From the IMG/VR virus record IMGVR_UViG_3300030109_004304, positions 1 to 40,997 of that record: a DNA stretch of 40,997 nt; one strand, given 5' to 3'. The notes under the pieces are model-generated. The model saw only the letters and a program-made list of their open reading frames with translations. It did not search any database and was not told the DNA's origin. The translations under genes and the position numbers were made by a program. The stretch comes from a virus. Positions 23,619 to 29,308 of this stretch are shown here, piece after piece (positions within the stretch are counted from its first letter, which is position 1; every line of letters starts with the position of its first letter).

Positions 23619-23927
23619 TCACCAATCCATCACGATTATTCTGTGGTTTGACCATCCTACTTCGTCAACCTGTATGACTGTCGTGTAAAATTCTAGGTTC
23701 TCGTCTTCGTCAAGCCCGTATGCCTCGCGGCACTCTGCTTCGTTTGCGTACTCTGTCCACTCACAGCAAATCCCGATTACATCGAGTTCCAATTCTTTGC
23801 CGGTGTCTCTCTCCCAATCGGTCAGGTGTCTAAAGAGTGCCCTTCGCCCGTTGAAGGTGAAATTGTCCTCTCTACCCCTGCGTTCAAAGGCTTCTATAAA
23901 TTCGTTCTCCGTTACTGTCTGCTTCAT
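23619..23927 (-). CDS. Conserved phage-type protein of unknown function
   Basis: The 102-residue protein follows a pattern familiar from many phage and bacterial proteins: FIEAFERRGREDNFTFNGRR, ALFRHLTDWERDTGKELELD, VIGICCEWTEY. Activity is unknown. Start 23927 follows GGAGAGG and lies 20 nt after the TATA box; the longer frame to 23978 would run through the promoter and is rejected. Confidence 0.75.
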   Translation of the reverse strand: MKQTVTENEFIEAFERRGREDNFTFNGRRALFRHLTDWERDTGKELELDVIGICCEWTEYANEAECREAYGLDEDENLEFYTTVIQVDEVGWSNHRIIVMDW

Positions 23928-23947
23928 ATCTTGTCCTCTCCTTGCTA

Positions 23948-23983
23948 CTATATTAAATGTTTCATCGCTCGTTTGCAAGCGTC
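23948..23983 (-). promoter_or_regulatory. Operator copy 8 and TATA box for the operon from 23927
   Basis: GACGCTTGCAAACG at 23970-23983 lies 12 nt upstream of TTTAATATAG at 23948-23957, in non-coding DNA between two operons. Confidence 0.75.
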
Positions 23984-24000
23984 GTTTTCTCCTTCCGCGT

Positions 24001-24255
24001 TCACTTTACGCGGTATTCTCCCGACTTGACTTTCTCGCGCACGTCTTTGATTGAATACTCGTTTAGGAATTGGAGTAAATATCGGTTAGTGGTGGCCGAG
24101 TACATATCCCAATAGGGGTCAAAAAGCGTAACCTCTCCGTCAAAAGTGACGTGGGCAATGCTTGACCCGTAGGACTTGAACAGTCTGCCGTTGTCCTGAA
24201 AGAAAACCCATTGGTCTCTTGCCGCGTTCCCGCCGGGGGTTATTAGCGCTCTCAT
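24001..24255 (-). CDS. Protein of unknown function
   Basis: The 84-residue protein begins MRALITPGGNAARDQWVFFQ and is beta-rich (SIAHVTFDGEVTLFDP) then helical. Start 24255 overlaps the previous stop as ATGA; the longer frame is rejected because it overlaps the previous gene. Function unknown. Confidence 0.65.
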   Translation of the reverse strand: MRALITPGGNAARDQWVFFQDNGRLFKSYGSSIAHVTFDGEVTLFDPYWDMYSATTNRYLLQFLNEYSIKDVREKVKSGEYRVK

Positions 24256-24524
24256 TCTGAGACCCCCGCATTGACTGCCTCCACCCATCGGAGAGTTTCG
24301 CGGTTCGTCAGCATGTAGGAGATGGTTAAAGTCCACTCCGCGAGCGTGTCACTGAAACCGGACAACTGTTGAGTCTCTATCGCTTCGGCCATCTCTCTGC
24401 GGCTCATCCGGCCGCGGTGGTGGTCTTCGGCCTCGGTCTCGCAGAGGAAGTTAAGCGCGGCAACCTTAGACGCGAACACAACTTCTCCCCACGCCCCGGA
24501 GGATAGGACGAACACCTTTTTCAT
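24252..24524 (-). CDS. Protein of unknown function
   Basis: The 90-residue protein begins MKKVFVLSSGAWGEVVFASK and has a helical rest with RRGRMSRREMAEAIE. Start 24524 overlaps the previous stop as ATGA after GGAGGCGAG. The first strand-turn pattern is typical of small phage proteins, function unknown. Confidence 0.65.
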   Translation of the reverse strand: MKKVFVLSSGAWGEVVFASKVAALNFLCETEAEDHHRGRMSRREMAEAIETQQLSGFSDTLAEWTLTISYMLTNRETLRWVEAVNAGVSE

Positions 24525-24805
24525 TCGCTCGCCTCCTTTGCCTTGAGGTCTCTGAGTTGTCTTCTGAAACTGCCCATCGTGCCGGGGCCGTTGGTGAGCC
24601 AACCGGTGATTTGGTAGCCTCTCCACACTTCGTATGCGTCGGGGTTGTCGTCCTGCTCAAATAGCGCCGCGTTCTTCTCTGCGGCTGTCCTTAGCAGTAA
24701 CTTGATTGCCGTCCTTCTGTTGTCCGCAATCAGGTTAATGAGGTTTATCGCCTCGGCTATTTGGTTACCTTGTATGTTCAAAATATCTTCTAGGTTCGCT
24801 TTCAT
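24521..24805 (-). CDS. Helical protein of unknown function
   Basis: The 94-residue protein is mostly helical (IAEAINLINLIADNRRTAIK) with a basic C-terminus. First gene behind operator copy 9, about 43 nt after the TATA box, with AAGGAGAAC as ribosome site. Confidence 0.65.
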   Translation of the reverse strand: MKANLEDILNIQGNQIAEAINLINLIADNRRTAIKLLLRTAAEKNAALFEQDDNPDAYEVWRGYQITGWLTNGPGTMGSFRRQLRDLKAKEASE

Positions 24806-24825
24806 GTTTTCGTTCTCCTTTGGTT

Positions 24826-24984
24826 CTAAACTGTCCTGTTTGTCCTAGTTATTAAGGGTTGTGATTCCGCGTTTGCAAGCGTCGCGTTCATCTTTGCGAC
24901 CTCTTCATTTCGGCGGTCAAGAATTCTCCTCCAATCGGCGCGCGCCTCTTGCATTTCTTTTATCACAATAGCAACTTCACCCAT
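24826..24984 (-). CDS. 52-residue coiled-coil protein containing the next promoter
   Basis: The protein begins MGEVAIVIKEMQEARADWRR and continues as a basic helix. Operator copy 9 and its TATA box lie within the 3' half of the frame (encoding MNATLANAESQ). The end of the frame is therefore under double selection, or the true end differs. Confidence 0.5.
   Translation of the reverse strand: MGEVAIVIKEMQEARADWRRILDRRNEEVAKMNATLANAESQPLITRTNRTV
24849..24883 (-). promoter_or_regulatory. Operator copy 9 and TATA box for the operon from 24805
   Basis: GACGCTTGCAAACG at 24870-24883 lies 13 nt upstream of CTTAATAA at 24849-24856. Confidence 0.75.
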
Positions 24985-25983
24985 TCAAGCGCACCCCCCG
25001 CATATTAGCCGGGCGTCCTGCTTGTCTTGGACTAGGTCGGCCCGGTGGATTCGGACGGCCTCGCGGGCTGGCATCTCTTTGGAGCAACCGCCGCACTTGC
25101 CGCGAATGCTTCTTAGAATCGCCTTGCCCATGATGCCCGGAGGTACTGCGAACCCGGCCCATGAAATTTCAGGCTTCTTTATGGCCTCCTTGTGAATCTT
25201 GCGAATTTTGATATTCTGGGCATCCTTGCGGAGTGTGGGCTTTGCCTTCTTGCAGGTGAGCGCGTGAGGGCTTCTGTACATGGTGCCGCAGCACTTGCGG
25301 CGCTTGGTGCGTCCGTTCTTGTCTCCGGTGCGGGCCTTGCTGTCACCCTTGCCGGCCTTGCCTCCCTTCTTGCCTAGTGCCGCCATCGTCGGGCACTTCT
25401 CGCCGGGCAGGTGAATGGCGCCGTTGCACGCCTTCATTCTGCATTTCTTGCCGCCGCTCTCTTTGATAAGCCTCTTTTCCATCTGGGCCGCTCGCCTCTT
25501 GAGTCGGTGTTGAAGTTTCTTGCGTATCCTGTCGCGGTCTGAGATGCCGTTTTTGAATGGGCTGAGTGACTTGAAATCGAAGCACCACGCGGACGGCTCG
25601 CCCCAGCCCTTATCTTTGGCCTCTTCTGCGGGGTCGTAATATGGTTGGTCAAGGATTATTTTTAACTCGTCTAGGGTGATTGATTGCCAGCGCCCGAACT
25701 CGTCATATCCGCCAATGGCACGCACTCGGCCCCAGACTTGATGATTATTGTTCGCGCAGGTGTAACAAAATTCTTTCTCTTTGCAACCGTAATGCGGATG
25801 CTCACATGAGGCCGGGTCGCTGTTCTCAAAGACTCGCTCTCTTGCCTCTATTATTTCCGCTTCCGGCATGTCTCCGCACATACAACCGAGGCTCTCGGCG
25901 TGGGTCAATTTGGACCGGGCCTCTCTGAATTCGGCCCACACCTTAGCGTGTTCTGTGGTTATCGGCTGTCTGCCTATCATCAA
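24985..25983 (-). CDS. Cys- and Lys-rich multi-zinc-finger protein
   Basis: The 332-residue protein has at least five Cys clusters: CMCGDM, CEHPHYGCKEKEFCYTC, CRMKAC, KCCGTM, and a final ribbon CGGC/CGGC. A long Lys/Arg/Gly-rich centre (KKGGKAGKGDSKARTGDKNG) points to nucleic-acid binding. I do not recognise a family; a viral chromatin-like or RNA-binding protein is possible. It heads the first leftward operon after the strand switch. The higher GC of this gene, with many CGG/GCC codons, differs from the replisome genes. Confidence 0.65.
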   Translation of the reverse strand: MMIGRQPITTEHAKVWAEFREARSKLTHAESLGCMCGDMPEAEIIEARERVFENSDPASCEHPHYGCKEKEFCYTCANNNHQVWGRVRAIGGYDEFGRWQSITLDELKIILDQPYYDPAEEAKDKGWGEPSAWCFDFKSLSPFKNGISDRDRIRKKLQHRLKRRAAQMEKRLIKESGGKKCRMKACNGAIHLPGEKCPTMAALGKKGGKAGKGDSKARTGDKNGRTKRRKCCGTMYRSPHALTCKKAKPTLRKDAQNIKIRKIHKEAIKKPEISWAGFAVPPGIMGKAILRSIRGKCGGCSKEMPAREAVRIHRADLVQDKQDARLICGGCA

Positions 25984-26142
25984 ATTGAGCAGGGCCGGGT
26001 TTGCTTATGAACCTGCCGGTTAGAGGCAAAATTCACAACCATTATATACTTGGTTGCGCTCTCGTTTGGGATTTGTGCGGGGCGGGCCAAACCGAAACGG
26101 TTATAAGGGTGCATGGGATTTTTTTGACCCCAAATGTTATAT

Positions 26143-26163
26143 ACTCGGTGTAAAATTTACATC
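26143..26163. promoter_or_regulatory. Palindromic operator, copy a
   Basis: ACTCGGTGTAAAATTTACAT includes a perfect TGTAAA-A-TTTACA palindrome beside a TATATAC box. It is one of six related GGTGYA-A-rich elements in 26.1-27.9 kb. Confidence 0.55.
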
Positions 26164-26324
26164 GCCGCAGTACAACGTTTTTCACAAAACGCCGATTTCA
26201 CCCTTTGAGGCCGGCCTAGAAGCGAATTTAGGGCGACTTGCTCGCAGTACAACGGTTTTTGTCTCGGAAAACTTTATCTCTAGAAATCTCATGCACGCCT
26301 TATAATGTTTACTGTCACTCTCGC

Positions 26325-26346
26325 ACTAGGTGCAAAAAGTAAACTT
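26325..26346. promoter_or_regulatory. Palindromic operator, copy b
   Basis: ACTAGGTGCAAAAAGTAAAC shows the same left arm (ACTAGGTG) and A tract with a weaker right arm. Confidence 0.45.
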
Positions 26347-26390
26347 GCCGGCCAAGGGCGGTCGGTCTATAAAGGTTATGTTAGTATATA

Positions 26391-26415
26391 TAGTGGTGTA
26401 AAAAATGCACTTAGT
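26391..26415. promoter_or_regulatory. Palindromic operator, copy c
   Basis: GGTGTA-AAAAA-TGCACTTAGT lies 10 nt upstream of the TATA box for the gene at 26455, where a bound regulator could act directly. Confidence 0.6.
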
Positions 26416-26425
26416 GAAAGATAGG

Positions 26426-26433
26426 TTTAAGTG
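26426..26433 (+). promoter_or_regulatory. TATA box for the gene at 26455
   Basis: TTTAAGTG ends 21 nt before the ATG. The spacer contains a CCCCCC run followed by TCAAGGG, nearly shared with the promoter at 27485. Confidence 0.6.
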
Positions 26434-26454
26434 CATAGGCCCCCCTCAAGGGAT

Positions 26455-26853
26455 ATGAACACAGACGCGCAACACCGCCGACTTACTAGGATAGCCCTAG
26501 AGGCCGCGAGGATGGACGGTAGCCCCACCGGGTCAAATTTCCGTGATTACCTCGGCAACTTCGACCACATCGAATTCAAGAAGAGCGAGGCCGGCGATTA
26601 TCGAGCCGTGATTCTAGGGGCTGAAATATCACTAGGTAATGTGATTATTGAGGACGCCGTGAGAGTCCACAAGCGCCCCCGATGGACAATTTACGTCCGC
26701 CCGGAAACCTGCAAGAACCGAATAAACCATTTCGACCCCATCCGAACGGAGGCCGGCGGCATGCCGCCCATCAGCAAGACGCTAAGAGAGGCGAAGGAGT
26801 ATCTTTTCGACTACCTCAGAAATTCGGACGGCTCAGAAATTTGGTATTGGTGA
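26455..26853 (+). CDS. Protein of unknown function
   Basis: The 132-residue protein begins MNTDAQHRRLTRIALEAARM, with beta strands in the middle (RAVILGAEISLGNVIIEDAV) and a helical end. Start 26455 matches the 21-nt TATA spacing; an upstream in-frame GTG at 26431 lies in the TATA box. Its leader resembles that of the gene at 27514. First rightward gene after the strand switch. Function unknown. Confidence 0.65.
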   Translation: MNTDAQHRRLTRIALEAARMDGSPTGSNFRDYLGNFDHIEFKKSEAGDYRAVILGAEISLGNVIIEDAVRVHKRPRWTIYVRPETCKNRINHFDPIRTEAGGMPPISKTLREAKEYLFDYLRNSDGSEIWYW

Positions 26854-26919
26854 GACTTTCAGAGGCCAAAGTATATAAGGGGGTTAGTTTCGGGTAGGAT
26901 TTCACGGGGGCGGCGACTT

Positions 26920-26936
26920 GGTGTTTTTTCTGCACC
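26920..26936. promoter_or_regulatory. Palindromic operator, copy d
   Basis: GGTGTTTTTTCTGCACC is the element in opposite orientation, with GGTG/CACC arms and a T tract, just after the gene ending at 26853. Confidence 0.5.
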
Positions 26937-26952
26937 TATGGGGATGTTGGAT

Positions 26953-26977
26953 ACTAGGTGTAAAAAATACACTTAGT
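26953..26977. promoter_or_regulatory. Palindromic operator, copy e (best dyad)
   Basis: ACTAGGTGTA, five A, then TACACTTAGT: 10-bp arms matching at 9 positions. A TATAAATAA stretch follows directly. Confidence 0.65.
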
Positions 26978-27077
26978 ATATAAATAATTAATACCTTATA
27001 GTCTTTTCGCAAAGATTATATACCCCCCAAAATACTTGGCGCCTATGTCCGGCCCTGTCTATCTATTGACAACCTAG

Positions 27078-27102
27078 TATATAATCTTTCCTCGCAAGCG
27101 TC
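27078..27102 (-). promoter_or_regulatory. Operator copy 10 with close TATA box
   Basis: GACGCTTGCGAGGA at 27089-27102 (minus strand) is followed after only 2 nt by ATTATATAC. It is the only copy in the 26-29 kb region and the only one with altered spacing. It points leftward and has no obvious gene. Confidence 0.6.
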
Positions 27103-27223
27103 TGATTATCCTTAAGCCCGTCCGCCCCGCATGCCCGATGCGAAACCTAGTATATATACTTTGCTCGCACATGTACCCGAAAAGTATATAAGCCCCCTAA
27201 CCTCGAAAACATAGTATATAACC

Positions 27224-27387
27224 TTATCGAAAGACTTATAACCTAAAAAAAGGGGTATATAAACTTATCGAAAACCTTATATATGCTTAAAAAACCTTAT
27301 AAACCTTGCGAAAACCTTATATACCCTAAAAAAACCATATATAAACTTATCGAAAAGACTATATACTCTCTCTCTCTTATATAACGC
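27224..27387. repeat. Four tandem 41-bp iterons
   Basis: Copies of CTTATCGAAAACCTTATATA begin at 27224, 27265, 27306 and 27347, a constant 41-bp period. The rest of each unit is A-rich, ending CCATATATAAA or similar. Within each unit a half-period of about 20 bp repeats a TATA element. The fourth copy grades into a CT tract. Confidence 0.75.
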
Positions 27388-27392
27388 TTTTG

Positions 27393-27404
27393 GCGCGCGC
27401 GCCG
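27393..27404. repeat. GGCGCGCGCGCC palindrome
   Basis: A perfect 12-bp alternating CG palindrome sits just after the iterons in otherwise AT-rich DNA. Confidence 0.7.
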
Positions 27405-27484
27405 CGCGTCCGGCCCGCTTATACATATGGCTGACAGCCTATAAAGGTTCCGAAATCGGCTTTCAGGATTCAAAAATCGGAAGC

Positions 27485-27492
27485 CTTAAGTA
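27485..27492 (+). promoter_or_regulatory. TATA-like box for the gene at 27514
   Basis: CTTAAGTA ends 21 nt before the ATG. The spacer again has a C7 run and TAAGAGGG. Confidence 0.55.
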
Positions 27493-27513
27493 GTGACCCC
27501 CCCTAAGAGGGCC

Positions 27514-27822
27514 ATGAACAACCACGCGAGAACCATACTGACGAGCCTACACATCTGCGACGAGATAGACGGGGTGCCTCACTTCATACCCTGCATGGTG
27601 ACGGAGAACGTCGCCGGGTACACCCCTATGGGGAAGCCACAGAACGGCATGATGGGACCGAGGACCATTGATGACCCTATGCCGTGGTACTGGGGCAACA
27701 CCGACGCCGAGTGCCAAGCGTTATGCGACTCCTACAACCGCGAACACTTCGGGATTGAGCCGAAAGAGGCCATGCTCATCGTCGCCTCTAGCATGAGGGC
27801 GCAGAACCTCGGCTGGAACTAG
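27514..27822 (+). CDS. Conserved phage-type protein of unknown function
   Basis: The 102-residue protein has a pattern that recurs in phage proteins: GVPHFIPCMVTENVAGYTPM, then PWYWGNTDAECQALCDSYN and IVASSM near the end. No activity is known to me. Start 27514 is set by the 21-nt spacing from the TATA-like box; a GTG at 27493 would lie next to that box. Confidence 0.7.
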   Translation: MNNHARTILTSLHICDEIDGVPHFIPCMVTENVAGYTPMGKPQNGMMGPRTIDDPMPWYWGNTDAECQALCDSYNREHFGIEPKEAMLIVASSMRAQNLGWN

Positions 27823-27831
27823 CCGAGTTCA

Positions 27832-27854
27832 CACCTAGTGCAGTTTTTACACCG
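27832..27854. promoter_or_regulatory. Palindromic operator, copy f
   Basis: CACCTAGTGCAGTTTTTACA with CCG following reads GGTGTAAAAACTGCACTAGG on the other strand. It lies just after the stop of the gene at 27514. Confidence 0.55.
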
Positions 27855-27866
27855 ATTCACAACCCG

Positions 27867-27891
27867 CCGGGGGTGTCATGCCAGCCCCCGG
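27867..27891 (+). terminator. GC-rich hairpin after the gene at 27514
   Basis: CCGGGGG pairs with CCCCCGG over the loop TGTCATGCCAG. A CT-rich tract begins about 20 nt later. The loop shares ATGCCA with the hairpin at 28497. Confidence 0.5.
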
Positions 27892-28241
27892 TGAGGCACA
27901 CCTAGTATATAGTCTTTCTCTCTCTCTTTTCTCTCTCTCTCTAAAAAAGGGGGGCCTATACTATACAGCACCGCACCGCACCCGTTTATCCATCACACAG
28001 ACAGTATATAGTCTTTCCCAAGTGCTATCCTCGCTCGGCTTCGCCTCGCTCGGCGCCCATGTACCTACGGGCTGTAGGCTTATAATCATTACGAATTTTT
28101 CGCTTTAGCGACAACCTTAAGTAGGTACCCCCCCTACCATCATTTGTAAGAAGCAGAGGGGAGCCGACCCCCCCTATGACGCGGACTGAACCGCCGTGAG
28201 CGGGGTAAGCGTGGAAACCGTGTTGGCGGAGGCAACAAACA

Positions 28242-28436
28242 ATGGACAATGGAACACACTACACAGAAAGACTAACAGCAAAGCAGATTGAGAATATCAG
28301 AACCACAGACAGCCTACAGGCAAGACACCTCAACGAATTCGGATACCCATCCAAGGATTCCGGTTACTCGTTCGTAGGTTACTTCACCCACAACGGCATC
28401 AAGGCTTCGTGGTACCTATTCAAGCACTGGCTGTGA
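28242..28436 (+). CDS. 64-residue HLNEFGYP protein
   Basis: The protein begins MDNGTHYTERLTAKQIENIR and has HLNEFGYP followed by GYSFVGYFTHNG, matching the 49-residue leftward protein at 17309. ATG 28242 follows GGAGGC. Its long leader has repeated ACCCCCCCTA and several short stems. Two copies in differently controlled regions suggest separate roles. Function unknown. Confidence 0.65.
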   Translation: MDNGTHYTERLTAKQIENIRTTDSLQARHLNEFGYPSKDSGYSFVGYFTHNGIKASWYLFKHWL

Positions 28437-28899
28437 CCGATTAGCAATCGCTCGATATTGACTTAACCTAGACTGCGGGACTCGGAGTCCCGTCCGGCCC
28501 CCCTGAGATGCCATAGGGGGGGCTGGGCTATCCTCTTTTTCTCTCTCTTTTTTTCTCTCTCTCTCTTTTTTAGGTCAATTATCCTAGATTTTCGCCGGGT
28601 GCCGGCCCGTGTCTGAGACTGCATGTCAGCCTATAAACATTATTATTGGGGGGCCGCCGGTCGCCGCCGCGCAAACCCATGATGAGATGGGATGCAGGCT
28701 TATAGTCTTGACTATACGTCATTCACGAATAGGGGCCGCCGGCCTACGGCTGGGACGCGAGTGCAGCCTATAATACTTCCGCGTCCGCTACCCCCCCAAA
28801 ATGGGCAAAAAACAGGAAAAAACACCATTCGGCGGGGGTCAGGCCCCTGCGCCGGCAAGAGACCTAGTATATAGTCTTGCGGTGCCCCTGAGCGGGAAT
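28437..28899. other. Non-coding region: terminator array and tandem promoter boxes
   Basis: The 463 bp begin with two hairpins and a long pyrimidine tract. Three CAG(C/G)CTATA-type boxes at 28627, 28695 and 28764 follow, 68-69 bp apart, interleaved with GGGGCCGCCGG repeats at 28650 and 28732. An ACCTAGTATATAG box lies at 28862. Small RNAs from these boxes are possible; no gene is supported. Confidence 0.55.
28476..28571 (+). terminator. Double hairpin and polypyrimidine terminator
   Basis: CGGGACT-CGG-AGTCCCG at 28476-28492 and GCCCCCCT with AGGGGGG at 28497-28523 are followed by a C/T-only tract at 28531-28571 with T5, T7 and T6 runs. It ends transcription after the gene at 28242. Confidence 0.6.
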
Positions 28900-28908
28900 C
28901 ATTATAGG
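28900..28908 (+). promoter_or_regulatory. TATA box for the operon from 28931
   Basis: CATTATAGG ends 22 nt before the ATG at 28931. An ACCTAGTATATAG box lies about 40 nt further upstream. Confidence 0.55.
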
Positions 28909-28930
28909 CTGAGGCTACAGTCGGGAAATT

Positions 28931-29035
28931 ATGGATAGCGATGTAGCGAACCCAAGAAACAACGACGAAAGCGACGACGACTGCACTTGGTTCTGTGCCG
29001 GATGCGACGAGTGCGGAAACCCAGAGGTGGCATGA
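28931..29035 (+). CDS. 34-residue Cys-rich micropeptide
   Basis: MDSDVANPRNNDESDDDCTW is followed by FCAGCDECGNPEVA. Four Cys close together (C-X3-C-X2-C-X2-C) suggest a metal site. The stop is followed at once by the next ATG. Function unknown. Confidence 0.55.
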   Translation: MDSDVANPRNNDESDDDCTWFCAGCDECGNPEVA

Positions 29036-29308
29036 ATGCCAAGAATGCCTAGATTGGTGTTCACCCACGTTCAGAGCGGTGGCAGCGAGATATTCTTCGC
29101 CAAGCCAATCGGCTCCCTCGATAACTACGGCCACGAAATCCTGAGACTATGCCCTACGGTCATGGTCGGAATAGGGGCTAGGGTAGTCAATTGGGCTACC
29201 AGAACGAGGAGTGCCCCCTGCCTTGCCTTGAAGGTCAAGGCGGGAGGATTCGTGGGGAACACATGGACACTGGCCTTTGAGGTCGATTGGGAGGAGGTGA
29301 TTGCGTGA
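29036..29308 (+). CDS. Small beta-rich protein
   Basis: The 90-residue protein has strands such as RLVFTHVQSGGSEIFFAKP and TWTLAFEVDWEEV. It is coupled to its neighbours: its ATG directly follows a TGA, and its own stop overlaps the next GTG. Function unknown. Confidence 0.6.
   Translation: MPRMPRLVFTHVQSGGSEIFFAKPIGSLDNYGHEILRLCPTVMVGIGARVVNWATRTRSAPCLALKVKAGGFVGNTWTLAFEVDWEEVIA

Larger units (their letters stand above)
25984..26424. other. Divergent promoter region at the strand switch
   Basis: This stretch without a supported gene separates leftward from rightward genes. It carries TATA boxes in both directions, three copies of the GGTGTA palindrome (26143, 26325, 26391), and a 12-bp direct repeat CGCAGTACAACG at 26166 and 26243. 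An open frame at 26054-26305 runs through these repeats and is not accepted. Confidence 0.6.
26854..27484. other. Candidate origin/control region
   Basis: The 631 bp without a gene contain palindromic operator copies d and e, operator copy 10, ACCTAGTATATA boxes at 27071 and 27146, and four 41-bp iterons. A pyrimidine tract, a CG palindrome and a CAGCCTATAA box follow. The AT-rich iterons beside a GC block resemble replication origins, but transcription control is equally possible. Confidence 0.55.
27823..28241. other. Non-coding region with promoter boxes and a long leader
   Basis: The 419 bp contain palindromic operator copy f, a hairpin terminator, an ACCTAGTATATAGTCTTTC box followed by a long CT tract, and a second such box at 28008. 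A TAGGCTTATAA box lies at 28075, and a CTTAAGTAG-GTACCCCCCC element near 28118 begins a possible 100-nt structured leader for the gene at 28242. Confidence 0.55.

Noticed and set aside
26054-26305. 83-codon rightward open frame
   Set aside because: It runs through the palindromic operator and the direct repeats, has no ribosome site or fitting TATA spacing, and the composition is not protein-like.
27224-27387. CRISPR array
   Set aside because: The repeats are contiguous 41-bp degenerate units without unique spacers, and no cas1/cas2 genes are present.
28692-29134. Open frames on both strands (60 and 140 codons)
   Set aside because: They cross promoter boxes and GC repeats and overlap the better supported micro-gene at 28931; no start signals.
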